NCBI GenBank assembly: GCA_041394185.1
Contig: JAWKIQ010000001.1
Coordinates: 62,001 to 126,000, forward strand
Length of the DNA stretch: 64,000 nt
Direction of reading: 5' to 3'
From: Acidimicrobiales bacterium
Lineage (GTDB): Bacteria; Actinomycetota; Acidimicrobiia; Acidimicrobiales; Poriferisodalaceae
Below are positions 17,207 to 29,903 of this stretch, in pieces (positions within the stretch are counted from its first letter, which is position 1; every line of letters begins with the position of its first letter). A program made the position numbers and the translations under genes. The notes beneath the pieces are model-generated. The model did not search any database, was not told the DNA's origin, and was given only the letters and a program-made list of their open reading frames with translations.

Positions 17207-17664
17207 CGGATCTTCCACCACCCCCGCCGTCTTTTGGCGGTCAGGTCTTTGGCGAGCAGGCCGGCTACTTCGAGCTCTCGGGCTGGTGGCGTCGCGTCGG
17301 TGCGGTGCTCTTGGACGGACTCATCGTAGGCGTGCCGACCCAAATCCTCGTCGCCGTCGGTACCGCGTCGGACAGCGCTGGCTTCTTGGCGTTCGCCTAT
17401 CTGGTATCGATCGTGGGTGGGGCGTTGTACAGCATCTTGCTGGTGGGCCGCTCTGGCCAGACCGTGGGCAAGATGGTGTTGGGTATCCGAATCGTCCGCG
17501 ACGGCAGCAACGCTCCCATCGGCTACGGGTTGGCAACCGGGCGATATTTCGCAACGATCTTGTCGGCTTTGCCCTGCTATCTCGGGTTCCTGTGGCCGCT
17601 GTGGGATGACAAGAACCAGACCTTCCACGACAAGATCTGTTCGACCGTCGTCGTCAAGACCTGA
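17203..17664 (+). CDS. RDD family membrane protein, copy 2
   Basis: A 153-residue paralogue of its neighbours. It begins MTDLPPPPPSFGGQVF, then the RDD domain: GWWRRVGAVLLDGLIVGVPT, RSGQTVGKMVLGIRIVRDGS and DDKNQTFHDKICSTVVV. The ATG overlaps the previous stop as ATGA and AGGAG precedes it. The cytoplasmic N-terminal polyproline tag is shared by all three copies and may be a protein-docking segment; that is inference. Confidence 0.85.
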   Translation: MTDLPPPPPSFGGQVFGEQAGYFELSGWWRRVGAVLLDGLIVGVPTQILVAVGTASDSAGFLAFAYLVSIVGGALYSILLVGRSGQTVGKMVLGIRIVRDGSNAPIGYGLATGRYFATILSALPCYLGFLWPLWDDKNQTFHDKICSTVVVKT

Positions 17665-17676
17665 CAGAGCAGAAGC

Positions 17677-18201
17677 GTGGCCGACCTTCCTCCACCACCA
17701 CCGTCCTTCGGCGGACCGGTCTTCTCGCATCAGCCTGCAGTGTTCAACCTGGCGGGCTGGTGGCGCCGTGCCGGAGCGTTCATTCTCGACGCGCTGCTGA
17801 TAGCCGCGGTTGGGGTGGCCGTCATCTTCGGCCTCGCCGCCATCGGCGGAGAGGCCGGGGCGGTGATATTCGGCATCTTCGTCGTGATCGTCGGAGCGGC
17901 GTTGTACGAGACCGGCATGCTCGTCAACAACAACGGCCAGACCGTGGGCAAGATGGCCACTGGTATTCGGGTGGTCGATGCCAACTCGCCCCAGGGTGGA
18001 CTGGGGTGGGGCAAGGCGTGGGGTCGCTACGGGGCCGAGTTCGCATTTGGTATGGGTTTCAACCTCGTCAGCGCTGCCGGAGCGGGTGGCGCATTTGTCG
18101 GCTTCCTCCTGAGCCTGTTGCTATATCTGTGGCCACTTTGGGATGCCCGGAACCAGACCTGGTACGACAAGGCCGCAGGCACCATCGTCATCCGGGCCTA
18201 G
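17677..18201 (+). CDS. RDD family membrane protein, copy 3
   Basis: A 174-residue third RDD paralogue. It begins VADLPPPPPSFGGPVFSHQP, then GWWRRAGAFILDALLIAAVG, NNGQTVGKMATGIRVVDANS, an extra hydrophobic segment and the ending DARNQTWYDKAAGTIVIRA. It starts at GTG 17677, 12 bases after copy 2 stops. It is closer to copy 2 than to copy 1 in its N-terminal tag, which suggests serial duplication. uvrA follows 62 bases later. Confidence 0.83.
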   Translation: MADLPPPPPSFGGPVFSHQPAVFNLAGWWRRAGAFILDALLIAAVGVAVIFGLAAIGGEAGAVIFGIFVVIVGAALYETGMLVNNNGQTVGKMATGIRVVDANSPQGGLGWGKAWGRYGAEFAFGMGFNLVSAAGAGGAFVGFLLSLLLYLWPLWDARNQTWYDKAAGTIVIRA

Positions 18202-18263
18202 GCGGCCCCGGCCCGCCAACCGACCTCGGGCGCTGTCCCTGGGACCAGATAGAGTGACCCGCC

Positions 18264-21113
<2,850 letters not shown>

Positions 21114-21171
21114 CCTCGGCCAAGTCGACCTAGTTCTCAAATCTGTCTCGCCTGTTGCCGATGGACGAGGC

Positions 21172-21669
21172 GTGAAGTGGATGCGGGGTGAGCGCGGTTT
21201 CAGCTTGGTCGAGACGATGGTGGTCATAGGTGTGATCGCCGTCCTGGTGGCCCTGGCCTATGGGGTTTACAACTCGGCCACGGCCAGAGCCCAAGACCGG
21301 GCGGTCATGTTGAACCTGCGCAACGGGCTGACGTCTGCTCGGGTGCTTTCGACCGAAGATGCCACGTACACGACGCTCAGCCCGGCGGTATTGGCCGAGG
21401 CCGAACCTTCGCTCGATTGGGTCGCTGGCACCTCGCCCTCGACGAACCCGACCGAGATATCAGTGGTCGCCTTCGCACCAACACCGGGTGGACCGATCGT
21501 CGGAGCCCGCCTGGCCGCCATGTCGGACGCCGGCGATTGTTACTACATCTCCGACGACATCGGCGTCGCCCAGACCACCTATGGCATCAGGGTCTCGACC
21601 GCGGACGGGTCGTGTCAGGCCGACGACACCTCCAACGTCGACTGGAATGGTTGGCCAGGAGCAAGCTGA
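21172..21669 (+). CDS. Type IV pilin-like protein with a prepilin signal
   Basis: A 165-residue protein starting at GTG 21172. Its N-terminus MKWMRGERGFSLVETMVVIG is a class III (type IV pilin) leader: positively charged, Gly-Phe cleavage site, Glu at +5, then a hydrophobic helix to about residue 31. The rest is a small globular domain with two Cys (DAGDCYYIS and DGSCQADD) that could form a disulfide. No prepilin peptidase, assembly ATPase or other pilin lies in the window, so it is an isolated minor-pilin or pseudopilin-type gene. It is converged on by the AlkD-like gene. Confidence 0.82.
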   Translation: MKWMRGERGFSLVETMVVIGVIAVLVALAYGVYNSATARAQDRAVMLNLRNGLTSARVLSTEDATYTTLSPAVLAEAEPSLDWVAGTSPSTNPTEISVVAFAPTPGGPIVGARLAAMSDAGDCYYISDDIGVAQTTYGIRVSTADGSCQADDTSNVDWNGWPGAS

Positions 21670-21694
21670 TCAGCGCTGCTGGGCCGACTCGGCC

Positions 21695-22384
21695 TCAGAG
21701 GTGTTTGGTCGCCTCTCGAACCGACAGCGCCGACAACACATCGCGGTTCTGGTCGACGTATAGCCAAACCGACTGGGGTGCTGTGCGGGCGTATTGCCGC
21801 AGAGCCCACCCGATGGCCTTTCGGATGAAGAAGTCTGTGTCGGCGGCCCGCCTGGAGCACCGCTCGAACAGGACGTCTTCGTCGGTGCGGTCGCGGTACT
21901 TGAGTTGTTGCAGTATCGAACACCTGGCCAGCCACAACGACGGCTCGGTGTTGGTGTCGATCAGCCCGGTGTCGAACGACCACGCTTCGATGACCTCCCA
22001 AGCCAGAGGGTGTTCAAGCGCCACGGCACCGATCGACACCGCCAGCGAATCGACCGTGTCCCACCAGCTCTTCGACACGACGAGGTCCGCCAACCAGTCG
22101 ATGTCTGGCGCATCCAGGTGCCGGGCGACGCGGGCCACCAGGTCGATACCCACGTACTGGAACTCGCGCTCGGGCTGGGCCCACAGTTCGGTCACCGCTT
22201 GGCGCGCCTTGTCGGGGTCGTTGCCGACCTGACTTATCCACGCACCGGCGGCCGCGCGCCGCGCTGGTGCCTTGACGCCCAGGTACTCGAACCTGCCCCT
22301 CATGTAGCGCGACATGTCGGGTGCGATGGACGGTTCTGCGACCTCGCACAGCGAGTGTCTCAACTCTTCGATCGTGTGGTCCAC
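21695..22384 (-). CDS. DNA alkylation repair protein (AlkD-like HEAT repeat fold)
   Basis: A 229-residue all-helical protein of the AlkC/AlkD family, glycosylases that remove N3/N7-alkylpurines without flipping the base. Key segments are RYMRGRFEYLGVKAPARRA, FQYVGIDLVARVARHLDAPD, SKSWWDTVDSLA (the Trp and Asp expected at the catalytic site), and TDFFIRKAIGWALRQYARTA followed by LSVREATKHL. I chose GTG 22384 with GGAGG ten bases upstream; ATG 22402 is an alternative. It is divergent from uvrC, so the window's excision-repair genes have a base-excision neighbour. Confidence 0.86.
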   Translation of the reverse strand: MDHTIEELRHSLCEVAEPSIAPDMSRYMRGRFEYLGVKAPARRAAAGAWISQVGNDPDKARQAVTELWAQPEREFQYVGIDLVARVARHLDAPDIDWLADLVVSKSWWDTVDSLAVSIGAVALEHPLAWEVIEAWSFDTGLIDTNTEPSLWLARCSILQQLKYRDRTDEDVLFERCSRRAADTDFFIRKAIGWALRQYARTAPQSVWLYVDQNRDVLSALSVREATKHL

Positions 22385-22434
22385 GGACCAAGATCCTCCC
22401 ATAGAAGAGGGTCGCCAACCCATAGGCTCGGGTA

Positions 22435-24294
22435 GTGGCCCTGAGACCCGAACCCGGCACCATTCCCGATGCCCCAGGCAGCTACCAGTTCAAGGACGCA
22501 GACGGGCGCATCATCTACGTAGGCAAGGCCAAGAGCCTTCGCAACAGGCTCAACAGCTATTTCCAGGATCCCCGCAATCTGGCCACCCGCACCGCACAGA
22601 TGGTGGCTACCGCACACAGCGTCGAGTGGATAGAGGTCGAGACCGAGGTAGACGCCTTGATGCTCGAGTACTCGCTGATCCAGCAACATCAGCCGCGGTT
22701 CAACGTCCGGTTGCGCGACGACAAGAGTTATCCGTTTCTGGCCGTGACCCTGCTGGACGATTGGCCGCGGGCGATGGTGATGCGCGGCAAACGCAAGCGC
22801 GGCAACCGCTACTTCGGCCCGTACGGCCACGCCTACGCCATTCGCGAGACGCTCGACCTGCTCTTGCGGACCTTTCCCATTCGCACCTGCAGCGACAACA
22901 AGCTGGCGAGGCACCAGCGGGCCGGTCGGCCCTGCCTGTTGTTCCACATCGAGAAGTGTGCGGGACCCTGCGTCGGCGAGGTCGAGCAGGCCGAATACGA
23001 CGCCATGGTCCGCAATCTGATCCGCTTCCTCGAGGGCGACACCGACGAGGTGGTGGCCGAGCTGGAGGCGTCGATGCAGGCGGCTTCCGACGCCCTCGAG
23101 TTCGAGCTGGCGGCCCGCTATCGCGACCGCCTCAACTCGGTCCGTAAGGCCATCGAGAAACAGCAGATCGCCGGCACCAAGAGCGAGGACTTCGATGTCA
23201 TAGGCATCGACGAAGACGAGCTGGAGGCTGCGGTACAGGTCTTCTTCGTGCGCAAGGGTCGAGTCGCCGGCCGTCGGGGAATGGTCGTCGACAAGGTCGA
23301 GGAGCTCGATCGGCCCGAGATGGTGGCGGTGATCCTCGAGCGGCTGTACCACGAAGACAATCCGCTTGGCATGCCAAAGGCCGTGTTCGTTCCCGACCTC
23401 CCCGAATCGGTCGACGTCTACGAGGAGTGGCTTGCGTTTCGTCGAGGGTCAAGGGTTGAGGTGCGTGTCCCCCAGCGGGGCGACAAGAGGGCGTTGCACG
23501 ACACCGTCACCCACAACGCGAAGGAGACCTTCAAGCGCCATCGGCTCACCCGCTCGTCCGATCACAACGCCAGGGCCCGTGCGCTCAACGAGCTTCAGGA
23601 TTACCTGTCACTGCCTGCCGCACCTCTACGTATCGAGTGCTACGACATGAGCCACCTGCAAGGCACCGACTATGTCGGGTCGATGGTGGTGTTCGAGGAC
23701 GGGCTGCCGGCCAAGCGCGAGTACCGCCGGTTCAAGATCCAAACCGTCGGCGGCAACGACGACTTCGCTGCAATGGAGGAGGTCCTCACACGGCGGCTGA
23801 CCAACTATCTGGTCGACCGCGAAAAGCCGGCTCACGAGCAGGGGAAGTTTGCCTACCCACCCCAGCTGCTGGTGGTCGATGGTGGAAAGGGCCAGCTGTC
23901 GTCCGCGGTGAAGGTGCTGGATCAGCTGGGGCTCAGCGACGAGATTCCGGTCGCGTCGCTGGCCAAGCAGTTCGAAGAGGTTTTTGTTCCGGGCCGCAGC
24001 CAACCGATCGTCATCCCGCGCCAATCAGAGGCGCTGTACATGTTGCAGCGGTTGCGTGACGAGAGCCACCGCTTCGCCATCACCTACCACCGTCAGCTGC
24101 GCGGGAAGCGCATGACGAAGTCGATACTCGACGACATTCCGGGTCTGGGAGAGGTTCGCCGCAAGCGGCTGATCAAGGAGCTGGGCGGGGTGGGGAAGGT
24201 CAAGACCGCGTCGCTGGAGACCCTGCAGGGTCTCAGCTGGTTACCCGACCAGGTCGGGCAGGCGATCTACGACAAGATCCACACCCCGCGCTGA
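22435..24294 (+). CDS. uvrC: UvrABC excinuclease subunit C
   Basis: A 619-residue dual-incision nuclease of nucleotide excision repair. The N-terminal GIY-YIG domain reads PGSYQFKDADGRIIYVGKAK (15-34); next come the Cys-containing region CLLFHIEKCAGPCVGEVEQA, the UVR motif ALEFELAARYRDRLNSVRKA, the RNase H-like endonuclease domain with IECYDMSHLQGTDYVGSMVV and LLVVDGGKGQL, and a helix-hairpin-helix end DDIPGLGEVRRKRLIKELGG. The start is GTG 22435. Downstream of uvrC in actinobacteria rapZ, yvcK and whiA usually follow; here a protease and a methyltransferase come first. Confidence 0.96.
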   Translation: MALRPEPGTIPDAPGSYQFKDADGRIIYVGKAKSLRNRLNSYFQDPRNLATRTAQMVATAHSVEWIEVETEVDALMLEYSLIQQHQPRFNVRLRDDKSYPFLAVTLLDDWPRAMVMRGKRKRGNRYFGPYGHAYAIRETLDLLLRTFPIRTCSDNKLARHQRAGRPCLLFHIEKCAGPCVGEVEQAEYDAMVRNLIRFLEGDTDEVVAELEASMQAASDALEFELAARYRDRLNSVRKAIEKQQIAGTKSEDFDVIGIDEDELEAAVQVFFVRKGRVAGRRGMVVDKVEELDRPEMVAVILERLYHEDNPLGMPKAVFVPDLPESVDVYEEWLAFRRGSRVEVRVPQRGDKRALHDTVTHNAKETFKRHRLTRSSDHNARARALNELQDYLSLPAAPLRIECYDMSHLQGTDYVGSMVVFEDGLPAKREYRRFKIQTVGGNDDFAAMEEVLTRRLTNYLVDREKPAHEQGKFAYPPQLLVVDGGKGQLSSAVKVLDQLGLSDEIPVASLAKQFEEVFVPGRSQPIVIPRQSEALYMLQRLRDESHRFAITYHRQLRGKRMTKSILDDIPGLGEVRRKRLIKELGGVGKVKTASLETLQGLSWLPDQVGQAIYDKIHTPR

Positions 24295-24321
24295 CTCCTC
24301 GATACGTGATGTGATCCTGCG

Positions 24322-25959
24322 TCAGGCGTTGGCCACGAAGGTGCGCAGCGCTTCGTCGCCCGCCTCCAGGTCGCGAGGCTCGGTGGCCTGGATCTCGACA
24401 CGGACCAGATAGTCGCCGTCGAGCGGAGTCGCAGCCAGCACCACGTAGTAGGTGCCGATGCCGCCGCAGTTGCCGTAGATCTGCAACACCCCGGCGTAGA
24501 AGCCGTCGTCGTAGTCCTGCTGGCCGAGGTCTTCACAGAACTCGTTCAGGCCGGAACGCTCCTGCAGCAGCACCGGTATGTCCGATGCCGGCCTGTTCGG
24601 GGCCGACTCGACGATGATGCCCGGAACGTCCCAGAAATCGAGGAAGCCCTGCAGATCGGGTGAGGCCCACACGCTGGGCCCGAAGTTCGGGTTCTCCTCA
24701 CCGTTGACCTGCCACGTGTCGGGCACCGACACCGAGATCCGCCCGCTGTCGTCGGTGGCCGTCGTGTAGGTGTAGCTGACGCCCAGAGCGTCCCCGTTAT
24801 CGCCACCGCTCGTGGGCTGGCCGCCGGTCTCTTCGATGACCGTTTCGGTGATCAGCGGAACGATGATCGGGAGGCCGTTGATTTGGCCCTCGAGTACCAG
24901 GTCGAGCGAGGGCCGGTAGACGCTGACATCCATGGTCGCATCGGCGCCCTGGGTGCGCAGGACGTCGCAATAATCGGCCATGGTGCCGTCGGCGGCCATG
25001 ATGAGGTTCTCGAGTTCCAGCAGCAGATCGCCCGGCTCGATACCGGCCTGGTCTGCTGGCGAGCCGCTCTTGACGCTGCGGATCCAGATACCTGTGAATC
25101 CGCTGTCGAACACCACTGCCTCACCGTTGATACCCAGCGAGTCGACGTCGTTGCCGGCGGCCAACTGTTCGATGATGGGACGGGCGGTGTCTGCGTCGAT
25201 TGCGAAATTGGTGTCGAACTGATCGCTGCCGGCGTAGTTGATGCCTACGACGCGTCCCTGCTCGTCCACCAGCGGTCCGCCCGAGTTGCCGCCGAGAATA
25301 CGAGCGTCGTGCTGCAACACTCCGTCGACGGATGCCCAGTTGGTTTCGCCCTTGGCCTCGGTCGAAGAGACGATGCCTGCTGTGAGTGTGAAGTCGAGGT
25401 TGTCGAAGTCGTTGTCGTCGGAGGCCGGAAAGCCTGCCGAGTACACGGGAAGGCCGGCTCGCACCTCGTCGTCGCGGAAGGTCAGCGGGGCGTAGCCGTC
25501 GCCGACCAACTGGATGACGGCCAGATCAGAGCATTCGCTGACTCCGAGTATCTGGGCGTTGATCGGGTCGTCGCCATCGGGGAACTTCACCGCCAAGGTC
25601 GCGGCTCCGGTTACCACGTGGTTGTTGGTGACGACGATGCCGTCTTCGCTGATGACGAAGCCACTGCCCGTGCTCTGGGCGTTGCGCATGGTTCCTTCGA
25701 AGAACTCGAACGTGCCCTGGGCCTGGATCTGCACCACAGAGTTGCGGACGTCGGCGATGTCGTCGAGACCGCCCCCGCCCGAATCCTCGGTGGTTGTGGT
25801 GGTGTTGTCCTCGCCGGCATCGGTTCCAGAGTCGGCCGCCGTGGTGGTCGAGATCTGGCCGGCCGACGAGTCACCGCTGTCGTCACTATCGCTGTCGCCG
25901 CCGCAAGCGCTGGCCAGCATTGCCAAGGCCAACACCACGGAAATTGTCAGTCGTCGCAT
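24322..25959 (-). CDS. HtrA/DegP-like S1C serine protease lipoprotein with PDZ domain
   Basis: A 545-residue surface protease. The lipoprotein signal ends LASAC (Cys 19), followed by a Ser/Thr/Asp-rich linker to about residue 65. The trypsin-like domain has the triad His in VTNNHVV, Asp in SDLAVIQL and Ser in LGGNSGGPLVD. A PDZ domain follows (GIWIRSVKSGSPADQAGIEP then GDLLLELENLIMAADGT). The last 150 residues (from GVSYTYTTATDDSGRISVSV) form an extra domain with paired Cys that I do not recognise. GAGGAGG precedes ATG 25959. It is divergent from the methyltransferase-rapZ pair. Confidence 0.9.
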   Translation of the reverse strand: MRRLTISVVLALAMLASACGGDSDSDDSGDSSAGQISTTTAADSGTDAGEDNTTTTTEDSGGGGLDDIADVRNSVVQIQAQGTFEFFEGTMRNAQSTGSGFVISEDGIVVTNNHVVTGAATLAVKFPDGDDPINAQILGVSECSDLAVIQLVGDGYAPLTFRDDEVRAGLPVYSAGFPASDDNDFDNLDFTLTAGIVSSTEAKGETNWASVDGVLQHDARILGGNSGGPLVDEQGRVVGINYAGSDQFDTNFAIDADTARPIIEQLAAGNDVDSLGINGEAVVFDSGFTGIWIRSVKSGSPADQAGIEPGDLLLELENLIMAADGTMADYCDVLRTQGADATMDVSVYRPSLDLVLEGQINGLPIIVPLITETVIEETGGQPTSGGDNGDALGVSYTYTTATDDSGRISVSVPDTWQVNGEENPNFGPSVWASPDLQGFLDFWDVPGIIVESAPNRPASDIPVLLQERSGLNEFCEDLGQQDYDDGFYAGVLQIYGNCGGIGTYYVVLAATPLDGDYLVRVEIQATEPRDLEAGDEALRTFVANA

Positions 25960-26048
25960 CAGGTGGTCCTCCTCACACACTCTGCGGCCAACAAACTACT
26001 CAATTCGGCGGGGTCGACCGCGAATCGTGGTTCGTTGGTTGCGCCACC

Positions 26049-26810
26049 ATGCCGGGACGTACCCTGGAGGAGATGAGCGTCGACGATCCCGACTTGTGGG
26101 AGAAGAATGCGTCCTGGTGGCAGGACGGATTCACCGATGGGGCCGATCCTGAGTACACCGAGCAGATCGTGCCCATTGCCGCCGAGCTGCTGAAAGGGGC
26201 TCAGCGGGTTCTGGACGTCGGCGCCGGCGAGGGCCAGTTGGCGCGCGTCGCGGCGGCCCAGGGCAGCCAGGTGGTGGCTACTGACATCACGTGGGAGCAG
26301 ATAAGGGTCGCAGCCCAGCGCGGTGGCGGGCCGGTGGTGGTCCGCAACGGTGCGGCACAGCTGCCGTTTGCCGACGCCAGCTTCGACGCAGTACTGGCCT
26401 GCCTGGTGTTCGAGCACATCAGCGATGTCGACGCCGCCATCGCCGAGGTGGCCAGGGTGCTAGAGCCCGGTGGTCGCTTCGTCTTCATGCTCAACCACCC
26501 ATTGCTTCAGACGCCCAACAGCGGCTGGATCGACGATCAGATGATCGACCCGCCCGAGCAGTATTGGCGGGTGGGCGACTATCTGATCGAAGACGAAACG
26601 ATCGAGGAGGTGCAGCAGGGGGTGTTCATCCCCTTCATCCACCGCCCGCTGAGCCGATACGTCAATGCGATGGCCGAGAACCAGCTGCTCGTCGCCGGCA
26701 TGATCGAGCCGGCACCACCTCCTGGCTTCCTCGAGCGCGCATCGGCCTACGAGGCTGCCGCCACAATCCCCAGGCTGTTGGTGTTCGACGCCTTCAAGTG
26801 GGTGCCGTGA
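26049..26810 (+). CDS. SAM-dependent methyltransferase (UbiE/Methyltransf_11 type)
   Basis: A 253-residue methyltransferase. Motif I is VLDVGAGEGQLARVAAAQG, then VVATDIT, motif II-like AQLPFADASFDAVLACLVFE and motif III VLEPGGRFVFMLNHP. The N-terminus WEKNASWWQDGFTDGADPEY and C-terminal PPGFLERASAYEAA are typical of a small-molecule methyltransferase group found in actinobacteria. ATG 26049 was chosen; ATG 26073 lies only two bases after GGAGG and is possible. The stop overlaps the rapZ start as GTGA, so it is coupled to rapZ. Substrate unknown. Confidence 0.87.
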   Translation: MPGRTLEEMSVDDPDLWEKNASWWQDGFTDGADPEYTEQIVPIAAELLKGAQRVLDVGAGEGQLARVAAAQGSQVVATDITWEQIRVAAQRGGGPVVVRNGAAQLPFADASFDAVLACLVFEHISDVDAAIAEVARVLEPGGRFVFMLNHPLLQTPNSGWIDDQMIDPPEQYWRVGDYLIEDETIEEVQQGVFIPFIHRPLSRYVNAMAENQLLVAGMIEPAPPPGFLERASAYEAAATIPRLLVFDAFKWVP

Positions 26811-27730
26811 GTTCGTCCGACGCTCTCGCCGACGTTTCGTCAGACTTCCTGATAGTCACCGGACTCAGCGGGGCCGGTCGCTCGCAGGCCGCCAACACCC
26901 TCGAAGATCTCGGATGGTTCGTCATCGACAACCTTCCACCGGCGTTGATTCCCAAGGTCGCCGAGTTGGCGGGCCCTGGTGGCTCGGCCAGGCGCACTGC
27001 GATGGTGGTTGGTACCACCCACGACGCCAACGAGGTTCTCGACTCGCTCGCCGAACTCACCGACATGGGCGCCCGTGTTCGGGTGCTGTACCTCGAGGCC
27101 AGCCCCGACGTGTTGGTGCGGCGCTATGAAGACACCCGTCGGCGGCATCCCCAGGGACGCGACGGCGAAGGCTTGGTCGAGGCGATCGACCGTGAGATCT
27201 CGATGCTCGAGGAGGTCAAGGCTCGGGCCGATCTCGTCATCAACACCACAGACACCAACGTCCACGATCTGCGCCGACGCGTGGTCGAGCTGTTCGGCGA
27301 ATCGGGCGCCGATCCGCTGATGAAGACGACGATCTCGTCGTTCGGCTACAAGCACGGTCTGCCCCGCGATGTCGACCTGGTGTTCGACTGCCGGTTCCTG
27401 CCCAACCCTCACTGGATCGAGGAGCTGCGGCCTTTGACCGGGCTGGACGAACCGGTTGCCCGCTACGTCCTCGATCAGCCGACCACCGTCGATTTCCTGG
27501 CCCGCCTCGACGAGCTTCTCGACCTCTTGTTGCCGTCGTACGCTCGCGAAGGCAAGAGCTACCTCACGATCGCGATGGGGTGTACGGGCGGCCGTCATCG
27601 CAGCGTCGCGCTGGCCGAAGAGGTGGCCCGCAGGCTGCGTTCCAGGGGCTACCGTCTGAGTGTGCAACACCGCGATGTTCATCGTGGTGGCTCGGGTTCT
27701 CCATCTACAACCAAGAAAACTGGAGATTGA
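26807..27730 (+). CDS. rapZ: RNase adapter / nucleotide-binding protein RapZ
   Basis: A 307-residue P-loop protein. In enterobacteria RapZ guides RNase E to an sRNA; in actinobacteria its role is less clear. The nucleotide site is GLSGAGRSQ at 19-27, with Arg where a Lys is usual, as in other actinobacterial members. FVIDNLPPALIP, LYLEASPDVLVRRYEDTRRR, SFGYKHGLPRDVDLVFDCRF and IAMGCTGGRHRSVALAEEVA are diagnostic. Homologues usually end soon after the VQHRDV segment; here 16 more residues (HRGGSGSPSTTKKTGD) follow, and the stop is one base before gap. The usual downstream neighbours yvcK and whiA are absent. Confidence 0.93.
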   Translation: MSSSDALADVSSDFLIVTGLSGAGRSQAANTLEDLGWFVIDNLPPALIPKVAELAGPGGSARRTAMVVGTTHDANEVLDSLAELTDMGARVRVLYLEASPDVLVRRYEDTRRRHPQGRDGEGLVEAIDREISMLEEVKARADLVINTTDTNVHDLRRRVVELFGESGADPLMKTTISSFGYKHGLPRDVDLVFDCRFLPNPHWIEELRPLTGLDEPVARYVLDQPTTVDFLARLDELLDLLLPSYAREGKSYLTIAMGCTGGRHRSVALAEEVARRLRSRGYRLSVQHRDVHRGGSGSPSTTKKTGD

Positions 27731-27731
27731 A

Positions 27732-28733
<1,002 letters not shown>

Positions 28734-28745
28734 CCGGGTCCAGAC

Positions 28746-29876
28746 ATGTCGAACACATTTGACGTGCCGCGCCTCGAGGATCTTCTCGAGGCGCTGGGCG
28801 GCGACCTCACCGGCAAGCGCATCCTCGTGCGCACCGACTTCAACGTGCCTCTGCGCGACGGTCAGATCTCCGACGATCTGCGGATTCGCGCCGCCCTGCC
28901 CACCATCGAGTGGCTGCAGCAGCACGGAGCCGCGGTGGTGACCGCGTCTCACCTCGGTCGGCCCAAGGGCGAACCCGACCCCAAGTATTCGGTCGCTCCG
29001 GTGCGCGAGCGGCTGGCCGAGCTGGCGCCGGGGGTCGAGCTGCTCGAGAACCTGCGTTTCAACGCGGGCGAGACCAGCAACGACCCCGCCTTCGTAGCCG
29101 AGCTGGTCAAGGGCTTCGACGGCTATGTCAACGATGCCTTCGGGGCGTCGCATCGGGCCCACGCCTCCATCGTGGGCCCACCCAAGACGCTGCCCAGTGC
29201 GGCGGGTCGGCTGCTCGAAAAAGAGGTCGAAGTTCTGGGCGGCATGCGCTCAAACCCCAAGCGGCCGTTCGTGGCCGTCTTGGGCGGGGCCAAGGTCAGC
29301 GACAAGATCGGCGTCATCGAGGCCCTCGCCGGCATCGTCGATCAGCTCATCGTGGGCGGCGCCATGTGCTTCACCTTCTTCAAGGCGATGGGCAACTCGG
29401 TTGGCAACTCGCTGTGCGAAGACGACCAGGTCGAGGTGGCTCGCAGGTTGCTCGACTCCGATGCTCCGATCCTGCTTCCCAGCGATGTCACGGCTCTGGG
29501 CCCCGACGGTGTCGATGTGCGCCAACTGGGCCGCAATCTGCCCGACGGCTGGACTGGCTACGACATCGGCCCGGGCTCAGCTGCCGAGTTCGGCGACGCC
29601 GTGATGGACGCGCGAATGGTGTTCTGGAACGGGCCCATGGGCATGTTCGAGGACGACCGTTTCGCCGGCGGCACCAGGGCCGTGGCCCAGGCCATGGCCG
29701 ACACCCGGGCGTTCACGGTCGTCGGTGGTGGCGACAGCGCTGCTGCCATCGCCCAGTTCGGACTGGCGTCCGAGATCGACCATGTGTCGACCGGCGGGGG
29801 AGCCAGCCTCGAGTTGCTCGAGAACGGCGACCTTCCAGGTCTCGAGGCTTTGCGAAACGCCCCGAACCTCGGCTGA
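28746..29876 (+). CDS. pgk: Phosphoglycerate kinase
   Basis: A 376-residue kinase transferring phosphate from 1,3-bisphosphoglycerate to ADP. The substrate site is LVRTDFNVPLRDGQI and TASHLGRPKGEPDPKYSVAP; the basic patch LENLRFNAGE and DAFGASHRAHASIVG follow; the C-terminal nucleotide domain has AVLGGAKVSDKIGVIEAL, FWNGPMGMFE and VVGGGDSAAAIAQFG with STGGGASLELLE. It starts 12 bases after the gap stop. The length is slightly short for the family (390-415), with no key motif missing. Confidence 0.97.
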   Translation: MSNTFDVPRLEDLLEALGGDLTGKRILVRTDFNVPLRDGQISDDLRIRAALPTIEWLQQHGAAVVTASHLGRPKGEPDPKYSVAPVRERLAELAPGVELLENLRFNAGETSNDPAFVAELVKGFDGYVNDAFGASHRAHASIVGPPKTLPSAAGRLLEKEVEVLGGMRSNPKRPFVAVLGGAKVSDKIGVIEALAGIVDQLIVGGAMCFTFFKAMGNSVGNSLCEDDQVEVARRLLDSDAPILLPSDVTALGPDGVDVRQLGRNLPDGWTGYDIGPGSAAEFGDAVMDARMVFWNGPMGMFEDDRFAGGTRAVAQAMADTRAFTVVGGGDSAAAIAQFGLASEIDHVSTGGGASLELLENGDLPGLEALRNAPNLG

Positions 29877-29903
29877 TCAGCACGAGGCCGAATCGAGGCG
29901 CGA

